Source: Micromonospora orduensis
GTDB lineage: Bacteria > Actinomycetota > Actinomycetes > Mycobacteriales > Micromonosporaceae
Length of the DNA: 33,821 bases
Direction of reading: 5' to 3'
Assembly: GCF_006228125.1 (NCBI RefSeq)
Contig: NZ_VDFY01000100.1
Location: 1-33,821, forward strand
Part shown: piece by piece, positions 23,409 to 31,200 of the stretch
Layout of the letters: each line of letters begins with the position of its first letter
How positions within the stretch are numbered: position 1 is the stretch's first letter
The notes under the pieces: generated by a model
Seen by the model: only the letters and a program-made list of their open reading frames with translations
Database searches by the model: none
What the model was told of the DNA's origin: nothing
Made by a program: the position numbers and the translations under genes

Positions 23409-23765
23409 GTGGCGAACGTCTGGTCCGGTGTCACGATCGATTGCGTCGACCCCGAGAGGGTGGCCCGGTTCTGGAGCGGACTGCTCGGTCGCGAGCCCGG
23501 TCCGTCGCGAAAGGGCTGGGTCTACCTCGGCGAGCGAGGCGACCCTCAGCCACGACTGGTGTTCCAGCAGGTGCCGGAGCCGCGAACGGGCAAGGTGCGG
23601 TTACACCTCGACGTCACCGTCGACGACATCGACGAGGCGATGACGACGGTCATCAATCTCGGCGGCCGGTTCACCGGCGAACGGCACGACTATGACGAGG
23701 GCGTGGTCGTCGTCATGGCCGACCCCGAGGATCACGAGTTCTGCCTGGTCCAGCACTACGACTGA
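23409..23765 (+). CDS. VOC-superfamily (glyoxalase-like) protein
   Basis: A 118-residue single VOC domain with the usual opening (WSGVTIDCVDPERVARFWSGLLG), a middle VRLHLDVTVDDIDEA and the closing VVMADPEDHEFCLVQ, where the Glu is a typical metal ligand. It matches small glyoxalase/bleomycin-resistance-like proteins of unknown substrate. The start is GTG 23409; no strong ribosome binding site is visible. Codon 65 (23601-23603) is a rare TTA leucine codon, which in antibiotic-producing actinomycetes can tie translation to the bldA tRNA. Confidence 0.82.
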   Translation: MANVWSGVTIDCVDPERVARFWSGLLGREPGPSRKGWVYLGERGDPQPRLVFQQVPEPRTGKVRLHLDVTVDDIDEAMTTVINLGGRFTGERHDYDEGVVVVMADPEDHEFCLVQHYD

Positions 23766-23803
23766 CGGCGTCGGGGTCGCGACCGCACCGACCAGCCCGA
23801 GGG

Positions 23804-23986
23804 CTACTCCTCCGGGACGCGCGGCCCGACCTCGCCCCGCCTCAGATGTTCCGCGTTGCGGTCGGCTTCGCTGTCGGCGTGCGCGGCCCCGGTCCCCGGG
23901 TCCGTCGTCCGGCGACCCTCGGCGTCCTGGTACACCTGGCCGGTTTCCAGGGCCCTCTCCTGCTGACTCTGCTCAGGGGTGGTCAT
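23804..23986 (-). CDS. Short hydrophilic unknown protein
   Basis: A 60-residue, strongly hydrophilic protein (MTTPEQSQQERALETGQVYQ, then AHADSEADRNAEHLRRGEVG), probably disordered. I do not recognise it. The ATG at 23986 is preceded by GGAGGG at about 13 bp, longer than usual. It converges on the VOC gene. Codon bias supports coding, but the short length keeps confidence low. Confidence 0.5.
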   Translation of the reverse strand: MTTPEQSQQERALETGQVYQDAEGRRTTDPGTGAAHADSEADRNAEHLRRGEVGPRVPEE

Positions 23987-24112
23987 AGCACCACATCTAC
24001 CCTCCGGAGGCACCAGCAAACGGTCACTGGCGCGCCTGGGCCGGCACCTGCGGTCCGAGGACTCCTGTCAGCGAGATCCGCAAAGCCGGCGGCAGGGGCA
24101 CGTGGCCCACCG

Positions 24113-25537
24113 TCAACGGCCGTACGTCTCCAGCAGCCGCAGCCAGATCTCGCTGACGGTCGGGTACGCGGGGACCGCGTGCCACAGCCGGTCCAGCGGG
24201 ACCTCGCCGACGATGGCGATCGTGGCGGCGTGGATCAGTTCCGCGACGTCCGGGCCCGCGAGGGTGACGCCGACGATCACCTTCCGGTCCTCGTCGACGA
24301 TCATGCGCGCGTTGCCCCTGTAGCCATCGGCGTGCAGGGAGGATCCGGCAACGGCGCCCAGGTCGTGGTCCACGACACGGATCCGCAGTCCGGCCGCCTC
24401 GGCCGCGGCGGCGGTCAGTCCCACCGACGCGATCTCCGGGTCGGTGAAGACCACCTGCGGCACCGCCCGCTCATCGGCCGTGGCGGCGTGCCGGCCCCAG
24501 CGACCGTCCTGGACCTCCTCACCCTTCGCCCGGGCCACGATCACGTCGCCCACCGCGCGCGCCTGGTACTTGCCCTGATGCGTGAGCAGTACCCGCCGGT
24601 TCACATCACCGGCGGCGTACAGCCACTCCCCGCCGCCGGTGACGCGCAACGTGTCGTCGACCGTCAGCCAGGCACCGGGCGCCAGCCCGATGCTCTCCAG
24701 GCCGATGTCCTGCGTGTTCGGCGTACGACCGATCGCCACGAGAACCTCGTCGGCCTCCACCCGACCGCCGTCGGCGGTAGCGATGTGGACGGTTCCGTTG
24801 TCGTCCCGGTGGACGGAGACGGCCTCGGCGCCGACGCGTACCGACACACCGGCCGCGCGCAACGACTCCGTGACCAACTCACCCGCGAACGGTTCCACCG
24901 ACGGCAGCACGCCGTCACGGGCCAGCATCGTCACCGAGGATCCCAGAGCGGCGAACGCGGTGGCCATCTCGGCCGCCACCACGCCACCACCGATGATGGC
25001 GAGCCGGCGGGGAACCGACCTGGCCGAGGCGGCCTCTCGACTGGACCACGGCGCCGCCTCGCGCAGACCGGGGATGTCCGGCAACAGAGCGCCGCTTCCG
25101 GTCGCGACGACCACCGCGTGTTGCGCGGCCAACCTCGTCGTGACACCGTCGGCGCCGGTCACCTCGACGACCCGGGCGGAAGCGATCCGCCCCTGGCCGC
25201 GGTGCAGCGCGATCCCGGTCGACTCCAGCCAGGACACCTGCCCGTCGTCCTTCCAGTGCGACGCGAAGGAGTCCCGGCGACCCAGCACCGCCGCCACGTC
25301 CAGGTCACCCGTCACCGCCTCGCGGGCACCCGGCACCTGCCGCGCCGCCCGCAGCGCCGACGCGCTGCGCAGCAACGCCTTGGTCGGCATGCACGCCCAG
25401 TACGAGCACTCCCCGCCGACCAGGTCCCGCTCGACGATGGCGGCGGTCAGGCCGCCCCGCACGACCCGGTCGGCGACGTTCTCCCCGACCGGGCCGGCAC
25501 CGATCACGACGACGTCGTACTCGATGGTGGTGCTCAT
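24113..25537 (-). CDS. FAD-dependent pyridine nucleotide-disulfide oxidoreductase
   Basis: A 474-residue flavoprotein of the lipoamide-dehydrogenase/mercuric-reductase family. The FAD Rossmann motif GAGPVG (13-18), the redox-active disulfide in GGECSYWACMPTK (Cys44 and Cys49), a NAD(P)-binding GGGVVAAE, the second FAD motif LYAAGDVN and the C-terminal dimer-interface HAVPAYPTVSE are all present. The C-x4-C pair with Glu-Cys in place of Thr-Cys is typical of the actinobacterial 'NAD(P)/FAD-dependent oxidoreductase' branch and not of true Lpd. No N-terminal metal-binding domain is present, so mercury reduction is unlikely. It starts one base after the preceding stop, in a two-gene operon with the DUF308-like protein, and lies under the TetR-type operators. 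Confidence 0.9.
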   Translation of the reverse strand: MSTTIEYDVVVIGAGPVGENVADRVVRGGLTAAIVERDLVGGECSYWACMPTKALLRSASALRAARQVPGAREAVTGDLDVAAVLGRRDSFASHWKDDGQVSWLESTGIALHRGQGRIASARVVEVTGADGVTTRLAAQHAVVVATGSGALLPDIPGLREAAPWSSREAASARSVPRRLAIIGGGVVAAEMATAFAALGSSVTMLARDGVLPSVEPFAGELVTESLRAAGVSVRVGAEAVSVHRDDNGTVHIATADGGRVEADEVLVAIGRTPNTQDIGLESIGLAPGAWLTVDDTLRVTGGGEWLYAAGDVNRRVLLTHQGKYQARAVGDVIVARAKGEEVQDGRWGRHAATADERAVPQVVFTDPEIASVGLTAAAAEAAGLRIRVVDHDLGAVAGSSLHADGYRGNARMIVDEDRKVIVGVTLAGPDVAELIHAATIAIVGEVPLDRLWHAVPAYPTVSEIWLRLLETYGR

Positions 25538-25538
25538 G

Positions 25539-26099
25539 TCAGTTGCCCTTCGCGCTGCGGCCGAGGCGGACGGCGGCGATGAGGAAGAAGATGGCGCCGG
25601 GGATGGCGTAGCCGGCCGCGTTGGTCAGCGACGGGTTGTCTGCGGAGGCAGCGACGATGAAGGACCCACCGGCCAGCACCGAGATGCCGCCACTGATGAT
25701 CATCGGCCACTGCCCGCCCATCCGGCGACGGGTGACACCCACGACGAGCTGGACCAGCCCGGCCACGACCGCCCAGGCGCCCCACACCCGCAGCACCGCC
25801 GGAATGCCGGACGCGGAGGCGATACCCACGCCGACGGCGGCGATCAGGCTGACCGCGATGTTCACGTACAGCAGGACGGGGGTGCCGGTGGTGCGCGACG
25901 AGCGGAGGTCGTAGATGGCGGCGCCGACGTCGAACAGCGGGTAGAGCACGAAGAGCACCACCGTGAGGGGGCCGATCTCCTTGGCGGTCGCGATCGTCAC
26001 GAGTGCCCACACGATGGCGAACGCGAAGCGGACGAAGTACAGCCGGCGCAGCGCGGCAGCGGCATGGGACATGCCTGTCGAAGCAGCAATGGTGGTCAC
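25539..26099 (-). CDS. DUF308-like membrane protein
   Basis: A 186-residue membrane protein with about six hydrophobic segments (for example FAFAIVWALVTIATA, GPLTVVLFVLYPLF, VWGAWAVVAGLVQLVVGV, AIPGAIFFLIAAV). The GIPAVLRVWGAWA and RRMGGQWPMIISGGIS segments fit the DUF308 group found next to flavoprotein reductases. Function is unknown. The start is GTG 26099, with GGAAGGG about five bases upstream. It is the first gene of the operon opposite the TetR gene, with the nearest operator 25 bp upstream. Confidence 0.8.
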   Translation of the reverse strand: MTTIAASTGMSHAAAALRRLYFVRFAFAIVWALVTIATAKEIGPLTVVLFVLYPLFDVGAAIYDLRSSRTTGTPVLLYVNIAVSLIAAVGVGIASASGIPAVLRVWGAWAVVAGLVQLVVGVTRRRMGGQWPMIISGGISVLAGGSFIVAASADNPSLTNAAGYAIPGAIFFLIAAVRLGRSAKGN

Positions 26100-26123
26100 G
26101 GTGGCCCTTCCAGGAACGGGAGG

Positions 26124-26140
26124 AGACCGAACGTTCTGTC
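26124..26140. promoter_or_regulatory. TetR operator copy 1
   Basis: AGACCGAACGTTCTGTC, with the palindromic core GAACGTTC, lies 25 bp upstream of the DUF308-like GTG. It is identical to copy 3 except at one base (G for A at position 15). Its location in the minus-strand leader fits direct repression of the oxidoreductase operon. Confidence 0.72.
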
Positions 26141-26174
26141 ACGTTCAGCATGGCCACGTCGACACCAATTTGCA

Positions 26175-26191
26175 AGACCGACCGTTCTATC
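26175..26191. promoter_or_regulatory. TetR operator copy 2
   Basis: AGACCGACCGTTCTATC is the middle copy, with the core changed to GACCGTTC (one mismatch). It lies 51 bp from copy 1 and 66 bp from copy 3, in the promoter-sized part of the divergent gap. Confidence 0.68.
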
Positions 26192-26240
26192 TCCCGAGTG
26201 ACCTGGCGCACAGCGCAGGTCATGACCTGTCAGACGAATC

Positions 26241-26257
26241 AGACCGAACGTTCTATC
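26241..26257. promoter_or_regulatory. TetR operator copy 3
   Basis: AGACCGAACGTTCTATC lies 15 bp before the TetR ATG, just upstream of TAGAGT (26261-26266) and the GGGGG ribosome binding site. Its position suggests autorepression of the regulator. Confidence 0.72.
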
Positions 26258-26272
26258 CGCTAGAGTGGGGGC

Positions 26273-26884
26273 ATGGCACGCGGCGACACCGACACCCGGC
26301 CCTCCGAGGCGCGGCAGCGGCTCCTGTCCACGGCAACCCGGATCTTCTACGCCGAGGGCATCCACTCCGTGGGCGTCGACCGGATCATCGCCGAGGCGAA
26401 GGTGACCCGAGCCACCTTCTACCGGCACTTCCCCAGCAAGGAAGACCTCATCCTCGCCTACCTGCGTGCGGTCCATGAGATGGAACGCGCCAGGGTCGAC
26501 GCGGCGATCGCCGCCAACCCGTCGGCGGTCGACCCCCTCCTGGACATCGCCGGCTCCATCGCTCAGCACATCCAGTCCCCCGGATTCCGTGGATGCGCCT
26601 TCCTCAACGCCGCGGCGGAATATCCGGACGCCGACCATCCCGTACGCCAGGAGATCATCGCCCACCGGCAGTGGTTCCTGGACACGCTCACCACGCTGAT
26701 GGCCCAGGTCCACCCGGAGACGGCGGATCCCGCCGCGCGCCATTTCGTCATGCTCCGCGACGGCGCCACGGCAGCCGGATGTCTCTTCGACCCGTCCCTG
26801 GTGTCCGACACCTTCCTCCGGGGGGTCGAAGGACTGCTGCGAATCAACACCGAGCGCCGATCGAACGATTCCGCCCGCTCGTAA
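26273..26884 (+). CDS. TetR/AcrR-family repressor
   Basis: A 203-residue regulator with an N-terminal TetR helix-turn-helix (about 12-58: RLLSTATRIFYAEGIHSVGV, then AKVTRATFYRHFPSKEDLIL) and a helical ligand-binding domain whose GCAFLNAAAEYPDADHP segment is typical of the TetR_C group acting on small hydrophobic or aldehyde/quinone-like compounds. The ligand is unknown. The ATG follows GTGGGGG. It is divergent from the reductase/DUF308 operon, and the three 17-bp repeats between them are its likely sites, so the system probably de-represses a redox enzyme when the ligand appears (inference). It converges on the LtrA gene 11 bp away. Confidence 0.9.
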   Translation: MARGDTDTRPSEARQRLLSTATRIFYAEGIHSVGVDRIIAEAKVTRATFYRHFPSKEDLILAYLRAVHEMERARVDAAIAANPSAVDPLLDIAGSIAQHIQSPGFRGCAFLNAAAEYPDADHPVRQEIIAHRQWFLDTLTTLMAQVHPETADPAARHFVMLRDGATAAGCLFDPSLVSDTFLRGVEGLLRINTERRSNDSARS

Positions 26885-26895
26885 CGACGACAGAG

Positions 26896-28131
26896 TCAGG
26901 CCTCGGAGTCACGATCGCCCGGTCCCTCCCCCGCGAGCGGCGAGGCGGACACCTCCATCGACCGTCCCCGACTCCGCCGCGCGTCCAGGAGCGAGACCAG
27001 GGCCAGCACTGCGGCCACCACGCTCAGCCCGACCATCGGCGCCCAGCGGGCCAACGCCGGCGTGAACAGCAGCAGGGCCACCAGGCCGACCATCCGGGAG
27101 CGGGAGACCCGGCCGAAGATCTCGTGCTCCAGCCGTACACGGGCGACGAGGAAGAGCATCGGACCGCCGATCACGAACAGCAGCCAACTGGGCCGGGGCG
27201 GTCCGTACGGGTCATCGATCACCAGCTCGTAGCCGACCGAGGTGACAAGCACGCTGAGCACGATCAGCAGATGCGTCCGTTCCGACGTCGCGCCCAGCCG
27301 GCCGGGCATACCCGCCCGGTCCAACGCCTCGGTCAGCAGCAGACCGGCGCGGTGGAAGTAGATCCGCCAGATCAGCGCGCTGGTCGCGAACGCGACAGCG
27401 AAGGCGGCTGCCCGCTGCGCGGAGTAGTCCGTGCCGCTGAAAACCGTGCCGAGGACCAGAATCGACTCACCGAGCGCGATGAGCACCATCTGCTGGTAAC
27501 GGTCGGCGAGATGCGTACCAGCGATCCGCCAGCGGCCTATCCTCGATGCCCCGACCCGCGGCAGCGGCCAGCCCAGGGCCCACGCGAGGTAGTCGACACC
27601 GAGGGCCGCGGCCCACAGCGGCAGGCGGAGTCGGTCCGGGCCCAACGCGCCGGCCAGCCACAGCGGCGCGGTCGCCGCAGCCCACGCGGCGAGCCGGAAC
27701 GGCACCAGCCGTCGCGGATGGCCACGCAGCGCGACGGCGACCACCAGCGGCCGCACCAGCATCACCATCAGGTACGCGGCCGCGAACGGCACCGCCCGCT
27801 CCTCCATGGCACGTGGCAACGTCACCGCCATGACCAGGCTGGCGAACATGGTGCCGACCACGACAGCCTGGATGATCGGCTGCTCCGGCTCGTAGCGGCT
27901 GGTGATCCAGGCGGTGTGCGACCAGATCAGCCAGAGCGCCAGAAAGAGCAGCAGCGTACGACCGAACCCCTCGGCGAGCGCCCAGCCGGTGTCGTTGCTC
28001 AGGCCGGCGAATCGTTGCGACACCCGGGTGAGGGCCACCACGAACGCCAGATCGAAGAAGAGCTCCAGGAACGTGGCACGGCCCGAACTCTCGGGAGGAC
28101 GCAGCAGTACGGCACCCCGTCCCGCCGCCAT
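26896..28131 (-). CDS. LtrA-family (low temperature requirement A) membrane protein
   Basis: A 411-residue polytopic membrane protein with about ten to twelve helices. The family signature ATFLELFFDLAFVVALTRVS lies near residues 18-37, and later ADRYQQMVLIALGESILVLG is another LtrA hallmark. Function is unclear; the first member was found in Listeria cold growth. The start is ATG 28131, with GGAGG six bases upstream (28138-28142). A longer open frame reaches 28329 but overlaps the end of the NRPS and has poor protein character. It lies 70 bp after the NRPS stop on the same strand, so read-through from the NRPS is possible, but nothing links it to peptide synthesis. Confidence 0.87.
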   Translation of the reverse strand: MAAGRGAVLLRPPESSGRATFLELFFDLAFVVALTRVSQRFAGLSNDTGWALAEGFGRTLLLFLALWLIWSHTAWITSRYEPEQPIIQAVVVGTMFASLVMAVTLPRAMEERAVPFAAAYLMVMLVRPLVVAVALRGHPRRLVPFRLAAWAAATAPLWLAGALGPDRLRLPLWAAALGVDYLAWALGWPLPRVGASRIGRWRIAGTHLADRYQQMVLIALGESILVLGTVFSGTDYSAQRAAAFAVAFATSALIWRIYFHRAGLLLTEALDRAGMPGRLGATSERTHLLIVLSVLVTSVGYELVIDDPYGPPRPSWLLFVIGGPMLFLVARVRLEHEIFGRVSRSRMVGLVALLLFTPALARWAPMVGLSVVAAVLALVSLLDARRSRGRSMEVSASPLAGEGPGDRDSEA

Positions 28132-28201
28132 CGACCGCCTCCGTCCACCCCTCGTCGCCCAACGATCCGTGGTCGGCGGGGTTGCGTGAGCCAGCGTGCG
28201 G

Positions 28202-31200
28202 TCAGCTCTGCCGGCCGACCTGCCGCTCGGCCGCACCGAGGTTTTCGCGCAGGAGGTCCAGGAACCTCCCACACCAGGCCTCGACCGTCGAGCGGTCGAA
28301 CAGGTCGGTGGAATACTCGACCACGCCACGCAGGCCGTCGGCGAACGGCGTGACGACCAGGGAGAAGTCCCGGCGGGCGCAGCCGAGCCCCTGGTCCGTC
28401 ACCTCCACCGTCAGGCCGGGCAGCTCGACCTGGGGTACGCCCGGATTCATTCCGAACAGCATGGTGGCCACCGGCGGCGTACCGGCGTGCCACTCGGGAT
28501 CCACCGCGGCGTAGATCGCGGGCAGGGGCGCCGGCTGGTGCCGGATCGCGTCGAGGAACGCCCGCTCGGTGCCGGCCACCAGCTCGGTGAAGGACGCCGC
28601 GGCGGCCAGCGGTGGCCGCAGCAACAGAGGACTGGTGAACAGACCGACCACCGACTCGAAGGTCCGATCGTCGCGGTGGGCGTAGGGACAGGCGAGCACG
28701 ATGTCGCTGCTGCCGGTCAGCTCGCGCATCAGGCACGCGTAGGCCGCCGCCAGGACGGGGAAGATCGTGCTGCCACCGCGGGCGGCGAAGCGTGTCACCC
28801 GCGCGGTCAGCTCTGCGGAGACGTCGAAGGTGAACTCCTCGCCGTGACCGGACAACCGCGCCGGCCGCGGCCGGTCCGTGGGTAGCGCCACCGCCCGGGG
28901 AGCGCCGGCGAGCTGACGTCGCCAGTACGCGAGCACGTCAGTCGCCACCGGCGTGGCGCGCTGCCGGCGCGCGTACTCCAGGTAACTCGCCGGGGGCGGC
29001 GGCGGGATCGCCGCGTCCCCGCGTTCGGCGGCGTACCCGCGCCCCAGTTCGTCGAGGAGCTGGAGCATCGACCACCCGTCGCCGTTCAGGTGGTGCACGA
29101 CGAGCATCAGCACCCCGGTTTCGTCGTCGACCCGGGCCAGTCTGGTCCGGAGCCACGGGCCGGCATCGTCGGGGAAGGTCTCCCGTCCGACGCGTAGGCA
29201 CCACTCGTCGATCTGGTCCGCGCGGAGGTCCACCACGGGCAGGCCCACCCCGTCCGCCGGCAGGACCTCCTGGGTCAGCTCACCGTCGCGCTCCACCAGG
29301 CGGGTCCGCAGCGCCTCGTGCCTCGCGACGAGCCCGTCGACCGCGCGTCCGAGAGCGGGCAGGTCGAGTCGCCCGGTGAGGTCCATCCGCACCGCCATGT
29401 GCACGGCGGCGGGATTGGGCGCCTGGCGCTGGCGCCGCCACATCAGCTCCTGCTGGTACGTCGCCGGTGCCCGGCCCACGACCGTGTCGCCACCTGCCGG
29501 CGGCAGGGCCGCCGCCATGTCCCGGATGCCACGGCTGCGCAGTACCTCGTGCACGCTCACCGTGACCTCGCCGAGCGCGGTCAGGCGGTTGGCCAGACGG
29601 ACGGCGGCGAGAGAATGGCCACCGGCCGCGGTGAAGGGGACGTCCACCGACAACCGGGACACCCCCAGCTCAGCGCACCAGGCATCGTGGACGAACCGTT
29701 CCTGACTCGTGCGGGGCGGCTCGTCGGCGGGCGCGGCGGCCGGCGCCGGCAGACGGGCGGCGTCCACCTTGCCGGTATCGGTGGTGGGCAGCGCATCCAG
29801 CAGCACCCAGGCCGTCGGCATCAGATGCGCGGGGAGACGATCGGCCAGCAGCGAGGCGAGCCGCGCCGTTCGGGTGCCGGCCGGCTCGTCGGCCCCGTCG
29901 GCAACCACGTACGCGGCCAGGTAGGGATCGTCGCCCCGGTCGTGACGGGCGATCACCGCCGCCTGCCGTACGCCGGGCAACAGTGCCAGTTCGGCGGCGG
30001 CCTCGCCCGGCTCCACCCGGTGCCCGGAGATCTTGACCTGGTCGTCCCACCGGCCGACGAACTCGAGGGTGCCGTTCCCACGCAGCCTGACGAGATCTCC
30101 GGTGCGGTACATCCGCTCACCGGGCTGGTGCCGGTCCGGCACGAACGCCGCCGCGGTGTCGGCCGGTCGCCCCAGGTAGCCCCGGGCCACACCGGCGCCG
30201 CTCACGGACAACTCCCCCACCGCGCCCGGCGGCACCGGCAGGCCCGCGGGGTCCAGCAGATGCAGCCGTCGGTTGTCCACGGCGGTGCCGATGTCGATGG
30301 GCCCGGCGCCGGCCGGCGACACCGGGCCGGCCGTGGTCACGATGCTGCACTCGGTCGGGCCGTAGGCGTTGATCACCTCTGCGGGGAAGCCGGCGGGCGG
30401 GCGACGCCGCAGCTGGCTGCCCCCGACGACAAGCGTCCGGAGGGTGGCGGACGCGGCACCCGGTAGCGCGAAGACCAGCTCGGCCAGGGGCGCCGGCAGC
30501 AGCGCCACGGTGACGCCGTGCCGGGACCACCAGTCGACCAGGGCGGCCGGGTCGGACCGGACCTCCGCCGGGACGAGGTGGACGGTGGCGCCGGCGGCGA
30601 GGGCCGGGTGGATCTCGGCGAGGTTCGCGTCGAAGCCCAACCCCATGCCGTGCGCCACAGTGTCGGCCGGGGTGAGCGCGAGTGCCCGCACGTGCCAGGA
30701 CACCGTGTCCACGGCGGCCCGGTGCGGCACCAGGACGCCCTTGGGGCGGCCGGTGGATCCCGAGGTGTACACGCACCAGGCGAGGTGCTCGCCCGTGGGC
30801 ACCCGCGCGGGCGGCGGCAGGTGCCTGTCGACCGGCTCCTCCACGAGGACGTACGCCACCTCCCTCGGGTGGTCGACCTCGGCGGTGGTGAGCAGCAGCC
30901 GTGCGCCACTGTCGGCCAGCAGGGTACCGACGCGCGCGGTCGGCAGCGCCGGATCGAGGGGAAGGAACCCGGCGCCGGCCATCAGGACGGCGAGCTGCGC
31001 GGCGACGAGTTCGGGCCGACGGGGCAGGAGCACCGCCACGACGTCGTCCGGTCCCACCCCGGTCGCGGCGATCCGGCGGGCCAACAGGTCGGCCCGCCGG
31101 TGCAGCTCCCGGTACGTCCACCGGGTCTGGCCGCAGACCACCGCGACGGCGTCGGGCGTGCGGGACGCCTGCCGGACGAACGGGTCGTGCAGCCGTTCGG

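Noticed and set aside
24113..25537. Mercuric reductase or lipoamide dehydrogenase
   Set aside because: There is no N-terminal metal-binding domain, no C-terminal vicinal Cys pair, and no mer or pyruvate-dehydrogenase genes nearby.
28132..28329. N-terminal extension of the LtrA-like protein
   Set aside because: It overlaps the NRPS C-terminus and lacks protein character; ATG 28131 has GGAGG at good spacing and begins shortly before the family signature.
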